64,000 nucleotides of DNA from the NCBI GenBank assembly GCA_018262095.1, contig JAGTRW010000017.1, positions 1 through 64,000 on the forward strand, read 5' to 3'. Under the pieces are notes generated by a model. The model ran no database searches. It had not been told where the DNA came from and worked only from the letters and a program-made list of their open reading frames with translations. The position numbers and the translations under genes were made by a program. Below are positions 55,054 through 63,976 of the stretch, piece by piece; position 1 is the first letter of the stretch; every line of letters starts with the position of its first letter. This stretch comes from Pseudomonadota bacterium (GTDB lineage: Bacteria > Pseudomonadota > Gammaproteobacteria > Burkholderiales > Rhodocyclaceae).

Positions 55054-55716
55054 TCAGCTTCTCAGGTTAAAAACGATGGGGACGAGTACCCAGGCGTCGA
55101 CCGCTTCGTCGCCGCGCCTGGCCGGGACGAATTTCCAGCGCGCCACCGCGTCCTGCGCCGACTGGTCGAGGCGCGGCCAGGCGCTGCTGCTCTTGATCTC
55201 GATGCGGCTGGCGCGGCCGCCGGCGTCGACCAGCACGTGCAAGACGACGCGGCCTTGTTCGCCCAGCTTGCGCGACAGCGATGGATAAGCCGGTGCCGGA
55301 TTGGCGAGATAGGCGGCGTCGAAGCGCGGCGCCGAAACAGAGGCTGGGGCGATGGTGCCGGTGGGGCCAGGTGCGGCGGCGAGCGAAACCGTTTCACCGG
55401 CCGGCGCGGCTGCGGTGGCGGCGCCGGGAGCGTCGCTGTGGGCGGCGAGCAGCGGCGGGTGGCTCGCCGCCGCGGTTTTCGCTTGCGCACGGACCGGCTT
55501 GGTCTCGACGCGGTTTTGCGTCGGGGCGCTCGGTAGCGAGACTCGCGCCGTCGGCGCAACGAGCTGCACCGTCAGGGTGGTGAGAGGGCGGGGGGGCGGC
55601 ACGACATCGAGCGAGGCGAGTCGCGCGAGCACCGCGGCGTGGGCCGCAACGATGAGCGCGATGGTTCCCGCCGCGCAGCGGCGGGCTTCTGGGTAAGCCT
55701 GTGTGCCTTGCTTCAT
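55054..55716 (-). CDS. tonB: energy transducer TonB
   Basis: 220 aa. N-terminal TM anchor (TIALIVAAHAAVLARLASL), then a Pro/Ala-rich periplasmic linker. The C-terminal TonB domain is NPAPAYPSLSRKLGEQGRVVLHVLVDAGGRASRIEIKSSSAWPRLDQSAQDAVARWKFVPARRG. It overlaps the PepSY gene by four bases and serves the siderophore receptor two genes upstream. Confidence 0.93.
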   Translation of the reverse strand: MKQGTQAYPEARRCAAGTIALIVAAHAAVLARLASLDVVPPPRPLTTLTVQLVAPTARVSLPSAPTQNRVETKPVRAQAKTAAASHPPLLAAHSDAPGAATAAAPAGETVSLAAAPGPTGTIAPASVSAPRFDAAYLANPAPAYPSLSRKLGEQGRVVLHVLVDAGGRASRIEIKSSSAWPRLDQSAQDAVARWKFVPARRGDEAVDAWVLVPIVFNLRS

Positions 55717-56954
55717 GGCGCGCTCCGGTCGCGGTACTGCCTGCGGCTACGACGCTTGCGCCACCAGACATAGGCGCCGGTTGCCGAGAGCATCGCCACG
55801 ACGAAGCCCATCGACGAGATCAGGATGCGTCCGGGAAGGCCGAGCAGGCGACCCGAGTGCAGTGGAAACTGGGCCTGGACGAAGAGGTCGGCGACCGTAC
55901 CTCGCCACGGCAGTCGTTCGCCAAGCAGGCGGCCATCCTGGCCGTCGAAGTACAGGCGCGGCGGGCCGACGCCGGCGGCGCCGTGGTCGCCGCCTGGAAC
56001 GAAGAACTGCACGCCATAAACGCCGAAGGCGGTCGAGTAGAAGACGCTGCCCGGCGGTTCACGCCAGTCGCGGCGCTGCGCTTCGGCCTGCGCGCAGTCG
56101 ACGATGGCGGCGAAGTCGACTTGAGCTTCGATCGGCTGGTCCGGGTCGGCCATCCGGCGCGTATCGAATGGCGTCGGCGTGACTTGAGAGACCGCCGACA
56201 GCACCGGGTAGAAGACTTCGCGGTAGAGGTTGAGCGAGAAGGCGGTGAACGCCAGGATCAAGAGCAAGGCCCAGGTCCACAGGCTGAACGCGCGGTGCAG
56301 GTCGAAATTGAGTTTGTAACTGCCTGCGCCGCGGCGGATTCGCCACGAGGTCTGCCAGCGCTGATACCACGAGCGGCTCGCCGCGGCGCGGCGCGGCGGC
56401 GCCGGAAACGTCAGGTAAACGCCGGTGAAGCAATCGACCGTCCACAACAGCGCGACGGTGCCGAGCAGCCAGATTCCCCAGCGATCGCTGCCCCACATCG
56501 GCGGCAGGTGCAGCGAAAAATGCAGCTTGTAAAGGAAGGAAACGAAGGTTTCCCGAGTGATCGGCCAAACCGCGCCCCATTCGCGGCGGCCCAGCTCGGC
56601 GCCGTCGGCGGGGTCGATGAAGACCTGGTTGTAGCCGGCAGCGAAAGGCCGGCCGGTCGCTGGGTCGATCCGCGCTTGAACGCCGAAGGCCAGCGATTGC
56701 CCGGCCTCGGCGACGAGCGGAATGAAACTGACCCGCACGCGCGCGTCGCGCGCCTCAATCCGGCGCGCCAGGGCGAGCGAGGACATTGCCGGCACGGCGG
56801 GGGAGCGCGTCGGCACGTGCATCAGCTGCGGGTTGAGCAGCTTGTCGAGCTCGTGGTCCCACGAAATGATCGCGCCGGTGAGTCCGGTGACGAACAGAAA
56901 GGGAACCATCAACAGGCCGACGTAGCGGTGGATCAGGACGCAGATGGCGCGCAT
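55713..56954 (-). CDS. PepSY-associated TM helix domain protein
   Basis: 413 aa from MRAICVLIHRYVGLLMVPFLFVTGLTGAIISWDHELD; an ATG 33 codons upstream runs through repeat DNA and is rejected. Four TM helices in the FpvG/PiuB-like pattern: RYVGLLM...LTGAIISW, KLHFSLHLPPMWGSDRWGIWLLGTVALLWTVDCFTGVYLTFP, DLHRAFSLWTWALLLILAFTAFSLNLY, and GRILISSMGFVVAMLSATGAYVWWRKRR. These proteins act as inner-membrane reductases in siderophore-iron release. Confidence 0.92.
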   Translation of the reverse strand: MRAICVLIHRYVGLLMVPFLFVTGLTGAIISWDHELDKLLNPQLMHVPTRSPAVPAMSSLALARRIEARDARVRVSFIPLVAEAGQSLAFGVQARIDPATGRPFAAGYNQVFIDPADGAELGRREWGAVWPITRETFVSFLYKLHFSLHLPPMWGSDRWGIWLLGTVALLWTVDCFTGVYLTFPAPPRRAAASRSWYQRWQTSWRIRRGAGSYKLNFDLHRAFSLWTWALLLILAFTAFSLNLYREVFYPVLSAVSQVTPTPFDTRRMADPDQPIEAQVDFAAIVDCAQAEAQRRDWREPPGSVFYSTAFGVYGVQFFVPGGDHGAAGVGPPRLYFDGQDGRLLGERLPWRGTVADLFVQAQFPLHSGRLLGLPGRILISSMGFVVAMLSATGAYVWWRKRRSRRQYRDRSAP

Positions 56955-56974
56955 GAGAATGCTCGAAGAAAAAT

Positions 56975-57115
56975 GCGAAGGAGCGAAGCACGCAGGGCAC
57001 GGAGAAAAGGCACGTTGAGGGTCTAGGAGCGATCGCCCGACAGGTGAATGCACCTAAGCACCCGTTCCATTGCTTTCTCTTCGTGTCCTCCGTGCACTCC
57101 GTGGTTAATCGGGGC
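56975..57115. repeat. CACGGAG-type dispersed repeat
   Basis: Spacer between the siderophore receptor and PepSY genes. The minus strand reads AACCACGGAGTGCACGGAGG, then CTTTTCTCCGTGCCCTGCGT near the other end. The two ends are imperfect inverted repeats. The same motif recurs partially after nifS and in diverged form before nifU. I recognise this type as a common intergenic repeat of proteobacteria; no gene is present. Confidence 0.6.
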
Positions 57116-59326
57116 CTAAAAATCGACCGTCGCCGACAGCGCGAAAGTGCGCGGCGCGCCGAGCACCAGGTAACCGGCGCCGGGGTAGCCGCCGGCCGAC
57201 GCCCAGTAGCTGCGGTCGGCAACGTTATCGACGCGCGCGCGCAGCGTCAGCGCGCGCCCGGCGACTTCGGTGACGTAACGTGCGCCGAGGTCGAAGCGCG
57301 ACCACGACGGCAGTTCGAGCGTGTTGGCCGCGTCGGCGTACTGCGGCGAAGTGTGGATCGCACGTCCCGTAAGCGTCAGCCCGCGCAGCGCCGGAACGTC
57401 CAGAATGTCCCACTCGACGCCGGCATTGACCTGCTGGTGCGGCACGCCGATGACGTCGTTGCCGTCGTAGAGGCCGCCGGCGGTTTTGATCTGCTTGGCG
57501 TCGAGCGCGGTGATTCCGCCGAGCAGGCGAACGCCATGCAGCGGTTCGCCGTAGAGCGAGAGCTCGACGCCGCGGTTGCGCTGCTCGCCGTCGATCGCAA
57601 AGCTGTTGCCGACGACAAATCCGCTCGGCTTGCTGGTGGTGAAGGCGTTGAGCACGCCGCCGAAGCTGCCGCCGTCGTACTTGACGCCGACCTCCTTCTG
57701 TTTCGAGACGTAGGGCGCGAAGGCCTCGCCGGCGTTGGCGAGCACCACGCCACCGCTGGTCGCCGGCGCGACGTCGCCCTTGGCCAGACTCTCGATGTAG
57801 TTGGCGTAAAGAGAGATCGCGCGCGTCGCCTTGAACACCAGCCCGGCCATCGGGCTGACCCGGCTTTTCCTGTACGACGATTCCTCGGCGCCGCTGTCGT
57901 AGTTGTAGCTGTGCTCTTCGATCGTCTGGTGACGCGCGCCGAGCGTGACCAATAGGCGATCATCGGCGAAGGACAGCGTGTCGGCGAGCGCGACGCTCGA
58001 CGTTTCGGTCTTTTCGGTGGTCCGCGGCGAACTCAGCCTGCCTCCGGTGTAGTAATTGGCGGCCGGCGCGGGGACGGCGATCGGGTTGTAGAGATTGCCG
58101 GCAAAGCCAGCAAAGTTCGACATCGCGTAGGCGTTCTTCGAGTCGAGCGCGTAGGCATTGGCGACCGCGCTCAGACTGTGGCCGACGCTGCCGGTCCGGG
58201 CCTTGGCGCGGATACCGATCTCGCCGGTTTTGACGCTGTCCTCGCGTTCGTTGTCGAAGCGATAGGCGCTGGTGCTGCCGTCGGCGTTCGCCGTCGGGTT
58301 GGCCAGCACGTTGCTTTCCTTGCCCTGGCGCATACCGCCCGCGGCCCAGAGCGTGACCTGGTCGTTGATGTCGTATTCGCCGCGCAGCGTGCCGAAGGCC
58401 TGGCGCTCATTGGCATAGGTCCATGGCTGGGCGAAATTTTTCGAAGCGGCGGGGGCGCTGGGCAGCGTGGTGCTGCCGAACGTCGGTGTCACGCTCGGGC
58501 GCGGCTGGTCGAACTGGTTGTTCTGGTAGCCGAAGTCGGCCGAGACGCGCAGGTCGCTTTGGCGATAGTCGAGTCCGAGCGAGAACAGCGACAGATCGCG
58601 GTCTTCGTCGGCGACGGCGGTGCCGCCATCGCGGCGAACGGCATTGACGCGGATTCCGGTGCTTTGCTCGGGGCCGAAGCGGCGCGCCAGGTCGACTGCC
58701 AGATAGCCTTGACCGCCGCTTTCGACGCCGGCGGTGACTTGCGTCAGCGCCTCGTTGGGCGCGCGCTTGGGCAACAGATTAATGGCGCCGCCGATGCCGC
58801 TGCCGCCGGGTGATGCACCGTTGATGAAGGTGTTGGCGCCACGCAAGACCTCGACGCGTTCAAGCAGTTCGGCTGCGACGTACTGACGCGGCAGCACGCC
58901 GTAGAGGCCGTTGTAAGCCATGTCGTCGGAATAGACCGGGAAGCCGCGAATGACGTAGAGCTCCTGGAAGTTGCCGTAGCCGCGCGCGGTGCGCACCGAC
59001 GGATCGTTGAGCACGACGTCGCTGACGCTTCTGGCCTGCTGGTTCTGGATCAGGTCGAGCGTATAGCTCGTGCTGTTGAACGGCGTGTCCATGACGTCCT
59101 GGTTGCCCATGAAGCCGATCCGGCTGCCGCGCGCGACCTGGCCGCCGGCGTAGGCCGGCGGCAGCCCGGCGGCCGAAGCGTCGGCACTGGCGTTAACGGT
59201 AACGGTCGGCAACTCGGCGGCAGCGCCAGGCGCCTGGTCGGGGGCTGTGGCGGCGCTTTGGGCGTGGGCGGTGAAAGCCAGCAGCATGCTGGCAGCGAGG
59301 GCGGTGAAGTGAAGGTGGGTCGGCAC
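57116..59326 (-). CDS. TonB-dependent siderophore receptor
   Basis: 736 aa outer-membrane receptor. Signal peptide ends in ALAASMLLAFTAHAQ. A plug domain (about 60-190) has QNQQARSVSDVVLNDPSVRTARGYGNFQELYVIRGFPVYSDDMAYNGLYGVLPRQYVAAELLERVEVLRGANTFI-type sequence and GSGIGGAINLLPKRA. A 22-strand barrel follows, ending APRTFALSATVDF with C-terminal Phe. FpvA/FoxA-like siderophore class. Heads the operon receptor - PepSY - tonB - exbB - exbD. The siderophore is not predictable and no biosynthesis genes are present. Confidence 0.94.
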   Translation of the reverse strand: MPTHLHFTALAASMLLAFTAHAQSAATAPDQAPGAAAELPTVTVNASADASAAGLPPAYAGGQVARGSRIGFMGNQDVMDTPFNSTSYTLDLIQNQQARSVSDVVLNDPSVRTARGYGNFQELYVIRGFPVYSDDMAYNGLYGVLPRQYVAAELLERVEVLRGANTFINGASPGGSGIGGAINLLPKRAPNEALTQVTAGVESGGQGYLAVDLARRFGPEQSTGIRVNAVRRDGGTAVADEDRDLSLFSLGLDYRQSDLRVSADFGYQNNQFDQPRPSVTPTFGSTTLPSAPAASKNFAQPWTYANERQAFGTLRGEYDINDQVTLWAAGGMRQGKESNVLANPTANADGSTSAYRFDNEREDSVKTGEIGIRAKARTGSVGHSLSAVANAYALDSKNAYAMSNFAGFAGNLYNPIAVPAPAANYYTGGRLSSPRTTEKTETSSVALADTLSFADDRLLVTLGARHQTIEEHSYNYDSGAEESSYRKSRVSPMAGLVFKATRAISLYANYIESLAKGDVAPATSGGVVLANAGEAFAPYVSKQKEVGVKYDGGSFGGVLNAFTTSKPSGFVVGNSFAIDGEQRNRGVELSLYGEPLHGVRLLGGITALDAKQIKTAGGLYDGNDVIGVPHQQVNAGVEWDILDVPALRGLTLTGRAIHTSPQYADAANTLELPSWSRFDLGARYVTEVAGRALTLRARVDNVADRSYWASAGGYPGAGYLVLGAPRTFALSATVDF

Positions 59327-59473
59327 GGCAGTTGCTCCTTGGGAAAATGCGTCGTCAAGGAGTTGTCGAATGGCTGCACCGTCAACCCTACCCCGCAGCG
59401 CGATTATTTTTTCGGCGCAGCGCGTGCGCGAAACGGCGTCGAGGTCCCATACCTATAAAGTATTCATTGCATA

Positions 59474-59488
59474 CAAATATAATATTTG
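59474..59488. promoter_or_regulatory. A+T-rich palindrome between receptor and tctC genes
   Basis: Perfect inverted repeat CAAATAT-A-ATATTTG in an unusually A+T-rich 60-base stretch between divergent genes, about 150 bases from the receptor start and 110 from tctC. Placement fits a shared promoter/operator. It resembles a Fur box only loosely (A+T-rich trimers), so Fur control of the receptor is plausible but not shown. Confidence 0.4.
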
Positions 59489-59596
59489 CAGTTGATATTC
59501 GTTTGGCACATAGTTTTTCGCACGATAAGCCGGCTTGCCCAGTGGGTCAGCGATCGGCGTCCGGCACACCGTAAAAAACAACCAGGAGAGATCAAA

Positions 59597-60565
59597 ATGT
59601 CGAAGCTAGCAGGCCGCGCCATGGCGGCGCTGATCGGATTCGCCTTTGCCGGCAGCGCGCTGGCGCAGAGCTATCCGGCCAAACCGATCCGCGTGATCGT
59701 TCCGTTCGCTGCCGCTGGCGGCGTCGATCTCGGGACTCGGGCGATCACCGAGAAAATGTCCGAGATCCTCAAGCAGCCGATGATCATCGACAACCGCGGC
59801 GGCGGGGCGACGGTGATCGCCACCGATCTGGCTGCCCGGGCACCGGCCGACGGGTATACGGTGTTCATCGCGCCGACGACGATGGTGATCAACCCCGCCA
59901 TTCGCAGCAAGCTCCCGTATAACTGGGAAACCGATTTCGTTCCGGTGTCGATGATGATGACGCTGCCTTTCGTCGTTTGCGCGAGCCGTGATTTTCCGGC
60001 CAACAATATGAAGGAGTTGGCGCAGTTGGCCAAGGCCAAGCCCGATTCGATCAGCTTCGGCTCGGGCGGCGCCGGCACCGTCGCCCATTTTGCCGGCGAG
60101 TTGTTCGCCCAGCGTTCGGGCGTTTCGATGATCCACGCCGCCTACAAGGGCGAGGGCCCGGCGCTCGGCGACGCGATGGGCGGGCAGATCTCGGTGATGT
60201 TCAGCACGCTGGTCTCGGCTTCGGGTCACCTCAAGCAGGGCCGCATGAAGGCGCTGGCGGTCACCAGCCGCAAGCGCAGCAGCCTGCTGCCCGACATCCC
60301 GACGGCGGCCGAGCAGGGTTATGCCGATTACGACGTCTTCTCGTGGGGCGCGCTGGTCGTTCCAAAAGGCACGCCGCCGAATATCGTCGAAAAACTCAAT
60401 GCCGCCGCCAATGAAGCGATGAAGAGCAAGAGCGTACAGGATCGGCTGATCGCGCTGGGCGCCGAGCCGGGTGGCGGCAGCGCTGCGGAGCTGGCCAAAT
60501 TCATGAAGAGCGAAGCGGCCAAGTGGGCCGACGTCGTGCGCAGAGCCAAGATCGTGATCGAGTAG
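59597..60565 (+). CDS. tripartite tricarboxylate transporter substrate-binding protein (TctC / Bug family)
   Basis: 322 aa periplasmic protein with signal peptide MSKLAGRAMAALIGFAFAGSALAQ and mature start SYPAKPIRVIVPFAAAGGVDLGTRAI, the Bug signature. NRGGGATVIATDLAARAPADGYTV follows. Ribosome site AGGAGAGATCAAA. Its C-terminal lysine-rich end and companion TctB/TctA genes make a complete system, unlike the many orphan Bug proteins of betaproteobacteria. Ligand unknown (organic acid). Confidence 0.93.
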   Translation: MSKLAGRAMAALIGFAFAGSALAQSYPAKPIRVIVPFAAAGGVDLGTRAITEKMSEILKQPMIIDNRGGGATVIATDLAARAPADGYTVFIAPTTMVINPAIRSKLPYNWETDFVPVSMMMTLPFVVCASRDFPANNMKELAQLAKAKPDSISFGSGGAGTVAHFAGELFAQRSGVSMIHAAYKGEGPALGDAMGGQISVMFSTLVSASGHLKQGRMKALAVTSRKRSSLLPDIPTAAEQGYADYDVFSWGALVVPKGTPPNIVEKLNAAANEAMKSKSVQDRLIALGAEPGGGSAAELAKFMKSEAAKWADVVRRAKIVIE

Positions 60566-60571
60566 GCGGTG

Positions 60572-61846
60572 ATGGCGGTCAACCGAAAGATCAAATACGA
60601 CGTGGTGGTCGTCGGCGGCGGCGCCGCCGGCGTCGCCGCCGCGGTCGGCGCGCGGCGACGCGGTGCGCGAACGCTGCTCGTCGAACGCTACGGCTTTCTC
60701 GGCGGCGAAGCGGCGAGCGCCAACGTGCTCTCTTACTGTGGTTTCTACAAGCAGGGCGAGGCGCCGCAGTTGGTCGTCGGCGGCGTCGGCGCGAGCGTGC
60801 TGGCCGGTTTTTCGGATCTGGGCTTCGACGTGGCGCCGATGCGCGCGCCGAGCGGCAACTGGATCGTCATGCTCGATCCGGAAGCGATCAAGTACGCGAT
60901 CGACCGCGTCGCGAGCCTGGCCCAAGTCGACTGCCGCCTGCACTGCAGCCTGATCGGTGCGCATCGTTCGGGCGATCGCATCGACGCGGTGACGCTCATC
61001 GATCACGCCGGTCCTTTCGACGTTGAAGCGGCCGCGTTTGTCGACGCGAGCGGTGACGCCAACCTCGGCTTTGCCGCCGGCGTGCCGTCGATGGCTGACC
61101 TCGAACCCTGGCGTCAGCGCCAGGTCGCGTCTTTCCCGGTGCGCTTCGGCGGCGTTGCGGCGTCGGTCGCGGTCGATCGCGAGGTGCTGGCGTCGCTGAT
61201 GGTTCATTTTCGCAACGACGATCGCCAGGCCTATGTGCGTAGCCACGGCGGCCATTTCATCCGCCTGCCGCGCTCGAACGACATGTGGTGGATGGGCATC
61301 GATCTTGCGACCGATGGTCTCGATTCGGCGAGCCTCGGCGTCGTCGAGCGCAAGGCGCGCGATCTGTCGTGGAAATTCCTCGAGCTGCTGCGCGCGCGTC
61401 TGCCCGGCTTCGAACAAGCCTACATCGTCGCCACCGGTCCGCAGTTGGGCGTTCGCGATAGTCGGCAACTGCAGACGCGCTACCGGATCACCGCGCAAGA
61501 CGTGCTGCAGGGACGCGTCCGCGATGACGGCGTGGCGCTGGGTTGCTGGCCCGCCGAAGTGCATCAGGGGGCCGGCGCAGGTCCGAAATTTCAGCCGGTC
61601 GGCGGCGACGGCTGCTATCATCTGCCGCTCGCTTCACTGCGCGCGATCGGCGTCGATAATTTGTGGCTGGCGGGGCGCGTCATCGGTTGCGATGAACTGG
61701 CCTACGGCTCCTTGCGCGTGATGGGAACGGCTTTTGCAAGCGGGCATGCCGCCGGCGTCGCCGCCGCGCACTGCGCCGAAGGCGGGGCGGCGGACGAGCA
61801 TCAGTTGATCCGGCAGGCGTTGCTGCGTCAGGGGGCGATCCTCTGA
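60572..61846 (+). CDS. FAD-dependent oxidoreductase
   Basis: 424 aa (a GTG one codon upstream is possible). FAD motif YDVVVVGGGAAGVAAAVGARRRGARTLLVERYGFLGGEAASANV, then ASGDANLGFAAGVP. The C-terminal FAD contact is LWLAGRVIGCDELAYGSLRVMGTAFASGHAAGVAAA, typical of the FAD_oxidored (PF12831) group that acts on organic acids or heterodisulfides. Placed between tctC and tctB with close spacing, so it probably oxidises the acid that this transporter imports. Confidence 0.88.
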   Translation: MAVNRKIKYDVVVVGGGAAGVAAAVGARRRGARTLLVERYGFLGGEAASANVLSYCGFYKQGEAPQLVVGGVGASVLAGFSDLGFDVAPMRAPSGNWIVMLDPEAIKYAIDRVASLAQVDCRLHCSLIGAHRSGDRIDAVTLIDHAGPFDVEAAAFVDASGDANLGFAAGVPSMADLEPWRQRQVASFPVRFGGVAASVAVDREVLASLMVHFRNDDRQAYVRSHGGHFIRLPRSNDMWWMGIDLATDGLDSASLGVVERKARDLSWKFLELLRARLPGFEQAYIVATGPQLGVRDSRQLQTRYRITAQDVLQGRVRDDGVALGCWPAEVHQGAGAGPKFQPVGGDGCYHLPLASLRAIGVDNLWLAGRVIGCDELAYGSLRVMGTAFASGHAAGVAAAHCAEGGAADEHQLIRQALLRQGAIL

Positions 61847-61939
61847 GCAAAGTTTAGCGGTCGACGAGGGGTATCGAATAACGATCAGTTTGCACCGGTG
61901 CGGTCGGCAGGCCGGAAGGCGAGCGACAAGGGGGAAACA

Positions 61940-62404
61940 GTGTCATCTCTAATCAAGAGTCCGAAGGATTTCTGGACAGGTGTTTTGTACTTTGGTTTTG
62001 GCGCGATCGCTTTCTGGATCGCTCGCGATTACGCTTTCGGGACGGCGAGCCGGATGGGCGCGGGGTATTTTCCGACGGTGTTGTCAGGGCTGTTGATGTT
62101 CTTCGGTGTTCTTGCGCTGCTGCGCGGCGTCACCCAGCGCGGCGCGCCGTTCGGCGCTTTTGCCTGGAAACCAGCGCTGATCATCACCGCCTCGACGCTG
62201 GCTTTCGGCCTGCTGCTGACGCGCGCCGGGCTGATCGTCTCGCTGATCGTGCTGATTTTCGGCAGCGCTTCGGCGAGTGCGAAGTTCCGCTTCGAATGGC
62301 GAGCCACGCTGCTGGCGTTGGGCCTGATCGCTTTTTGCGTGCTGGTCTTCATCAAGGGGCTGGGGCTGCCGATGCCGCTGTTCGGCTCGTGGTTCGGCGA
62401 ATAA
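61940..62404 (+). CDS. tripartite tricarboxylate transporter small membrane subunit TctB
   Basis: 154 aa from a GTG start preceded by AAGGGGGAAACA (VSSLIKSPKDFWTGVLYFGFG). An ATG 14 codons upstream is in frame but lacks a ribosome site. Four TM helices with the family blocks ASRMGAGYFPTVLSGLLMFFG and KGLGLPMPLFGSWFG. Twelve bases before tctA. Confidence 0.92.
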   Translation: MSSLIKSPKDFWTGVLYFGFGAIAFWIARDYAFGTASRMGAGYFPTVLSGLLMFFGVLALLRGVTQRGAPFGAFAWKPALIITASTLAFGLLLTRAGLIVSLIVLIFGSASASAKFRFEWRATLLALGLIAFCVLVFIKGLGLPMPLFGSWFGE

Positions 62405-62416
62405 GGAGGAATCGAC

Positions 62417-63928
62417 ATGGACGCAAGCATTTTCGCCAACCTCTGGCTCGGGCTGCAAACCGCCGGCAGTTTCATCAACCTCTTCTATTGCCTGATCGGG
62501 GTATTTCTCGGCACGGCGATCGGCGTTCTGCCCGGGCTCGGTCCGGTGGCGACGATCGCCATGCTGCTGCCGATCACCTTCGGCCTGCCGCCGGTGACCT
62601 CGCTGATCATGCTCGCCGGAATCTTCTACGGCGCGCAGTACGGCGGCTCGACAACGGCGATCCTGATCAACCTGCCGGGCGAATCGTCGTCGATCGTCAC
62701 CGCGCTCGACGGCCACGAAATGGCCAAGCAGGGACGCGCCGGCAAGGCGCTGGCCACCGCCGCCTGGGCGTCGTTTTTCGCCGGAACGGTGACGACGATC
62801 CTGATCGCGCTGTTTTCGCCGCCGCTCGCCGAAGTCGCGCTCAAGTTCGGTCCCGCCGAATACTTTTCCCTGATGGTGCTTGGCCTGGTGGCGTCGGTGG
62901 TGCTGGCGCATGGCTCGCTGATGCACGCGCTGGGAATGATCGTCTTCGGCCTGCTGCTCGGCATCGTCGGCACCGACGTCAACTCGGGCGTGGCGCGCTA
63001 CAGCTTCGACCTGCCTGAACTGATCGACGGAATCAACTTCGTCGTCGTCGCGATGGGCGTCTTCGGCCTCGGCGAGATCATCTGCAACCTCGAGACCGAG
63101 ACCGAGCGCAGCCTGATGGTCAAGAAGGTCAGCGGCTTGATGCTCGACCGCAACGACTTCAAGGCGATCGCCGCGCCGGTGTTGCGCGGCACCTTTCTCG
63201 GCTCGATCCTGGGCATTCTGCCCGGCGGCGGCGCGATGCTCTCGTCGTTCGCCGCGTACGCTTTCGAAAAGAAGGTCTCGAAGAACGCGGCCAATTTCGG
63301 CAAGGGCGCGATCGAGGGCGTCGCCGCACCGGAAGCGGCCAACAACGCCGGTGCGCAGGCGTCGTTCATCCCGATGCTGACGCTGGGCATCCCGTCGAAC
63401 CCGGTGATGGCGCTGATGATCGGCGCGATGATCATCCAGGGAATCCAGCCCGGACCGTCGGTGATGGTCGAGCAGCCGGCGCTGTTCTGGGGGCTGGTGG
63501 CGTCGATGTGGATCGGCAACGTGATGCTGGTGATCCTCAATCTGCCGCTGATCGGCTTGTGGGTCAAGATGGTGTCGGTGCCTTACCACCTGCTGTTCCC
63601 GGCGATCCTGGTGTTCTGCTGCATCGGTGTGTTCAGCCTGTCGAATGCCTCGTTCGACATTTACTTTATGGCGATCTTCGGCTTGGCCGGCTATGTTTTC
63701 CGCAAGCTCGAATGCGAGCCGGCGCCGATGCTGCTCGGTTTCATCCTCGGGCCGATGATGGAAGAGTTCCTGCGCCGCGCGCTGCTCTTGTCCAAGGGCA
63801 GCGCGATGGTGTTCGTGACGCGGCCGATCAGCGCGACGATGCTGGTGATGGCGGCCTTGGTGATGGTCTCGGTGATGCTGCCGGCGCTACGCAAGAAACG
63901 CGAGGAAGTCTTCGTCGAGGACGAGTGA
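62417..63928 (+). CDS. tripartite tricarboxylate transporter large membrane subunit TctA
   Basis: 503 aa with about 12 TM helices. Signature regions are IGVLPGLGPVATIAMLLPITFGLPP, FYGAQYGGSTTAILINLPGESSSIVTALDGHEMAKQGRAGKAL, LGILPGGGAMLSSFAAYAFEKK and TLGIPSNPVMALMIGAMIIQGIQPGP. AAGGAGG lies upstream of the ATG. Completes the tctC - oxidoreductase - tctB - tctA operon. Confidence 0.95.
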   Translation: MDASIFANLWLGLQTAGSFINLFYCLIGVFLGTAIGVLPGLGPVATIAMLLPITFGLPPVTSLIMLAGIFYGAQYGGSTTAILINLPGESSSIVTALDGHEMAKQGRAGKALATAAWASFFAGTVTTILIALFSPPLAEVALKFGPAEYFSLMVLGLVASVVLAHGSLMHALGMIVFGLLLGIVGTDVNSGVARYSFDLPELIDGINFVVVAMGVFGLGEIICNLETETERSLMVKKVSGLMLDRNDFKAIAAPVLRGTFLGSILGILPGGGAMLSSFAAYAFEKKVSKNAANFGKGAIEGVAAPEAANNAGAQASFIPMLTLGIPSNPVMALMIGAMIIQGIQPGPSVMVEQPALFWGLVASMWIGNVMLVILNLPLIGLWVKMVSVPYHLLFPAILVFCCIGVFSLSNASFDIYFMAIFGLAGYVFRKLECEPAPMLLGFILGPMMEEFLRRALLLSKGSAMVFVTRPISATMLVMAALVMVSVMLPALRKKREEVFVEDE

Positions 63929-63976
63929 GTCGCCGCTTGGCGGCGCCGGTGCAAGTCAGCCTATACTGGGCCGCTT

